Assembly: GCA_019722365.1 (NCBI GenBank)
Contig: JADFUC010001000.1
Location: 806,001 to 870,000, forward strand
DNA length: 64,000 nt
From: Lithospermum erythrorhizon
Lineage: Eukaryota > Streptophyta > Magnoliopsida > Boraginales > Boraginaceae
Reading direction: 5' to 3'
The notes under the pieces were generated by a model, which worked only from the letters and a program-made list of their open reading frames with translations, did not search any database and had not been told where the DNA came from. Shown here piece by piece: positions 62,027 through 64,000 of this stretch; position 1 is the stretch's first letter; each line of letters opens with the position of its first letter. Both the position numbers and the translations under genes were made by a program.

Positions 62027-62161
62027 GCATCTGTCGAACAAAAATAGAAATAGTTCATCTATATTACCTATTTTGAAGACCTATGAAAATAGTCTTCTGC
62101 ACAACTTAATGGTGCTTGCAATCACTTTGGTACCTATGTCGATGTTTGCATAAACGTATTT

Positions 62162-62167
62162 AATAAA
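62162..62167 (+). terminator. Possible poly(A) signal of the thioredoxin gene
   Basis: AATAAA lies 136 bases past the stop codon, in AT-rich sequence. It is a typical near-upstream poly(A) element by motif and distance. Confidence 0.4.
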
Positions 62168-62179
62168 ATATCAGCTGGG

Positions 62180-63210
62180 TTTGTTCTATACTCCAATGTT
62201 GATGTGAATTGCAATGGTTATTGTGTCATAGTTATTGCTTTCTTTTTATGGTGTTTCAGTTTGAACAAAGTTTAATTACATCTTACTATGTAGCTCTGAT
62301 GCCTCCTCACCATGTGATCAATTGAATTTCGATAGAGCTTCTGTGGTGGCTTATCTGGACAATATTAGCTACCTTACTCTTATGCTTTTAAAGCTAAGGT
62401 GAGCATATTCACAAGAACCGCTCTAAGAAATATTTGCTGCTCCTTTTGATTCAAACCTACTCGAGAGGTTTTAATATCATCTTGTTATGTCGACTTATGC
62501 CTGATGCGCCCTGGCGAGTGGTGCTCCCACTCTGTAATTTTACATCACACAGAAGAATTTCCACTACTATTATCAATCTAATGGTGTTCCCACTTTGATA
62601 TTCCTATCTGCAATATCTCTAATAGTTTAAGCTCTCACTATGGTGGCTCTGTTTGACTATTTATTGGTTTTGTTTATAAGAATCTCAAGATAAGTTAGAA
62701 ATATTATTTAAAGTTGCATTAATGATCTCAGAATCAGTGATGGTTGCAAGTAGGTATGTTATTGAGCTGAGCCACTCTCTAGCTCGGCTCAGACTTGATA
62801 TATCAAGCTTCTACTCGAAGAGCCATTCGGATAGATAATATTCACTTTTTATTTAAAGAAATTTAGTATTAGGGAAATGACTCAACAAGTGGTCGATCCT
62901 GAGCCTGATCTAGAGACCGAGCCAGAGCCTGAGTACAAGCCATGCTTGGCTAGCCTCATTAACAGGCCTAGTCGTAAGGGTACATGCCTGATGCTATTCT
63001 TGAGGAACAAAGCGCTTTATGCAACTTTTATCTTTGAAGTGGATACTTGTCTTTTTCTTTGTATCCCTTGATAGTGGAACCTGAATCTTCTTCTTTTGAC
63101 CATGCTCAGAATATTATCTTTCTCCTTAGCATATAGCTATCGTCCATCCTCATACTGGGACAACATCGCAACAGTTCACCCTTCAAGCTAACATCTCTGT
63201 TTGGTTTCTG
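62180..63210. other. Region between the thioredoxin and lectin genes
   Basis: No separate gene is supported. Bases 62755-62985 hold GAGCTGAGCC, AGCTCGGCTCAG, GAGCCAGAGCCTGAG and AACAGGCCTAGTCG words, a composition typical of non-autonomous hAT-like elements of plants; the 64-codon frame at 62877 is part of it. The last stretch probably includes the lectin promoter and leader. Confidence 0.45.
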
Positions 63211-63216
63211 CTCAAA

Positions 63217-63913
63217 ATGGTAAGAAATTTTCATGTTCAAAATTCAAATCTATGTGTTCGGATGTTCTCTCCATTGTCTTTGTTTGATCGAGTAATCATA
63301 CTGAGGGTGAAATGTTTTGATCAGTCTCTCCAGGGTCAAAGAAAAGAAGTTGTCTCTTATGGGCCATGGGGTGGTCAAGGCGGATTGAGCTGGGATGATG
63401 GAATGCACTCTCACGTGAGGCAAATAGAGATAGCACATGGTGCTGGTGTCGACTCTATTAAGATCGAATATGATAAGAATGGGACTTCTGTGTGGTCAGA
63501 GAAGCATGGTGGTAAGGGAGGTTCTAGAGTTGACAAGGTGAGACTTCCTCATCAAATTGGTATTGTAATGTTAGGGTAAATGAGGACTTGAAAACATAAG
63601 ATTTTCTGAAAATACAGTAAAAACCTTAGTAGTGCATGCTGGCTGTTTTACTGGTTAATTATTCATGGTAACACTTTTGCAGATCAAACTTGCTTATCCA
63701 GATGAGTTTTTAACGTCAACGCGTGGACATTATGGTAGCTCGAAGGAAAAGGGGCCATCATTTATTCGATCACTTACATTTCAAAGCAATAAACGAACTT
63801 ATGGACCATATGGTGTTGAACAAGGAACACCCTTCTCATTACCTATGTCTCAAGGAAAAATTTCAGGTTTCCATGGGAAGGCTGGATGGTATTTAGATGC
63901 CATTGGAGTCTAA
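63217..63913 (+). CDS. Jacalin-related lectin, single domain
   Basis: The best model joins 63217-63219 (the ATG alone), 63334-63537 and 63683-63913 to 145 aa. The protein is one jacalin domain (beta-prism I fold): YGPWGGQGGLSWDDG near the N-terminus, a central IEIAHGAGVDSIKIEYDKNG, and the sugar-binding loop GKAGWYLDAIGV at the end, in which the G...D residues contact the sugar. Family members of this type usually bind mannose or glucose, are nucleocytoplasmic and are often induced by stress or defence. There is no signal peptide. In this model the intron follows directly after the start codon (AAAATG, then GTAAGA) and exon 2 starts at GGTCAAAGA in frame. An upstream in-frame ATG inside the intron would instead add unrelated residues. 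The stop is TAA at 63911-63913; no second domain is visible before the window ends. Confidence 0.85.
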
Positions 63914-64000
63914 AGCTTGAACAATGATTCTTCTCACAGCCCCCATGGTTCCCAAGGGACAGAACAATATGAATATTCGATGATACAAGGAAGTTTAGGC

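Overview
The window is nuclear genomic DNA of a flowering plant, most likely a eudicot. The basis is AT-rich intergenic sequence, GT-AG introns, six spliced genes of plant families, and abundant decayed transposable elements. The genus cannot be read from the sequence.

Six genes, all on the + strand, can be joined exon by exon. (1) 3950-5596 is a SHI/STY (SRS) zinc-binding transcription factor with 2 exons and 356 aa. (2) 14792-25085 is the vacuolar H+-ATPase subunit a, tonoplast VHA-a2/a3 type, with 18 exons and 817 aa. (3) 27541-34831 is the TFIIF beta subunit (RAP30-like), with 6 exons and 264 aa. (4) 52280-56852 is a WAT1-type EamA transporter with 6 exons and 384 aa. (5) 60037-62026 is an h-type thioredoxin with 3 exons. 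(6) 63217-63913 is a single-domain jacalin-related lectin of 145 aa. The genes are functionally unrelated, as is usual for plant chromosomes.

Between and inside the genes lie Stowaway-like MITEs, a decayed two-ORF PIF/Harbinger-like element in TFIIF intron 1, two minus-strand LINE fragments, an old LTR retrotransposon (about 37.0-44.5 kb) and several noncoding tandem arrays.

The most distinctive signal is local tandem duplication, often at splice sites. VHA-a intron 1 is largely an array of about eleven 150-195 bp units, each carrying a donor-like and an acceptor-like motif. The real exon-1 donor sits in its own 55-bp triplicate. VHA-a intron 5 is bounded by a 21-bp direct repeat and can be removed in two equal-length ways. 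The last WAT1 acceptor sits in a 90-bp duplication whose upstream copy has lost its AG. In the thioredoxin gene the expected exon-3 acceptor looks lost, so canonical splicing would drop four residues. No CRISPR, tRNA or rRNA gene was found. Nothing amounts to a wholly new system; the splice-site duplications are the best leads.
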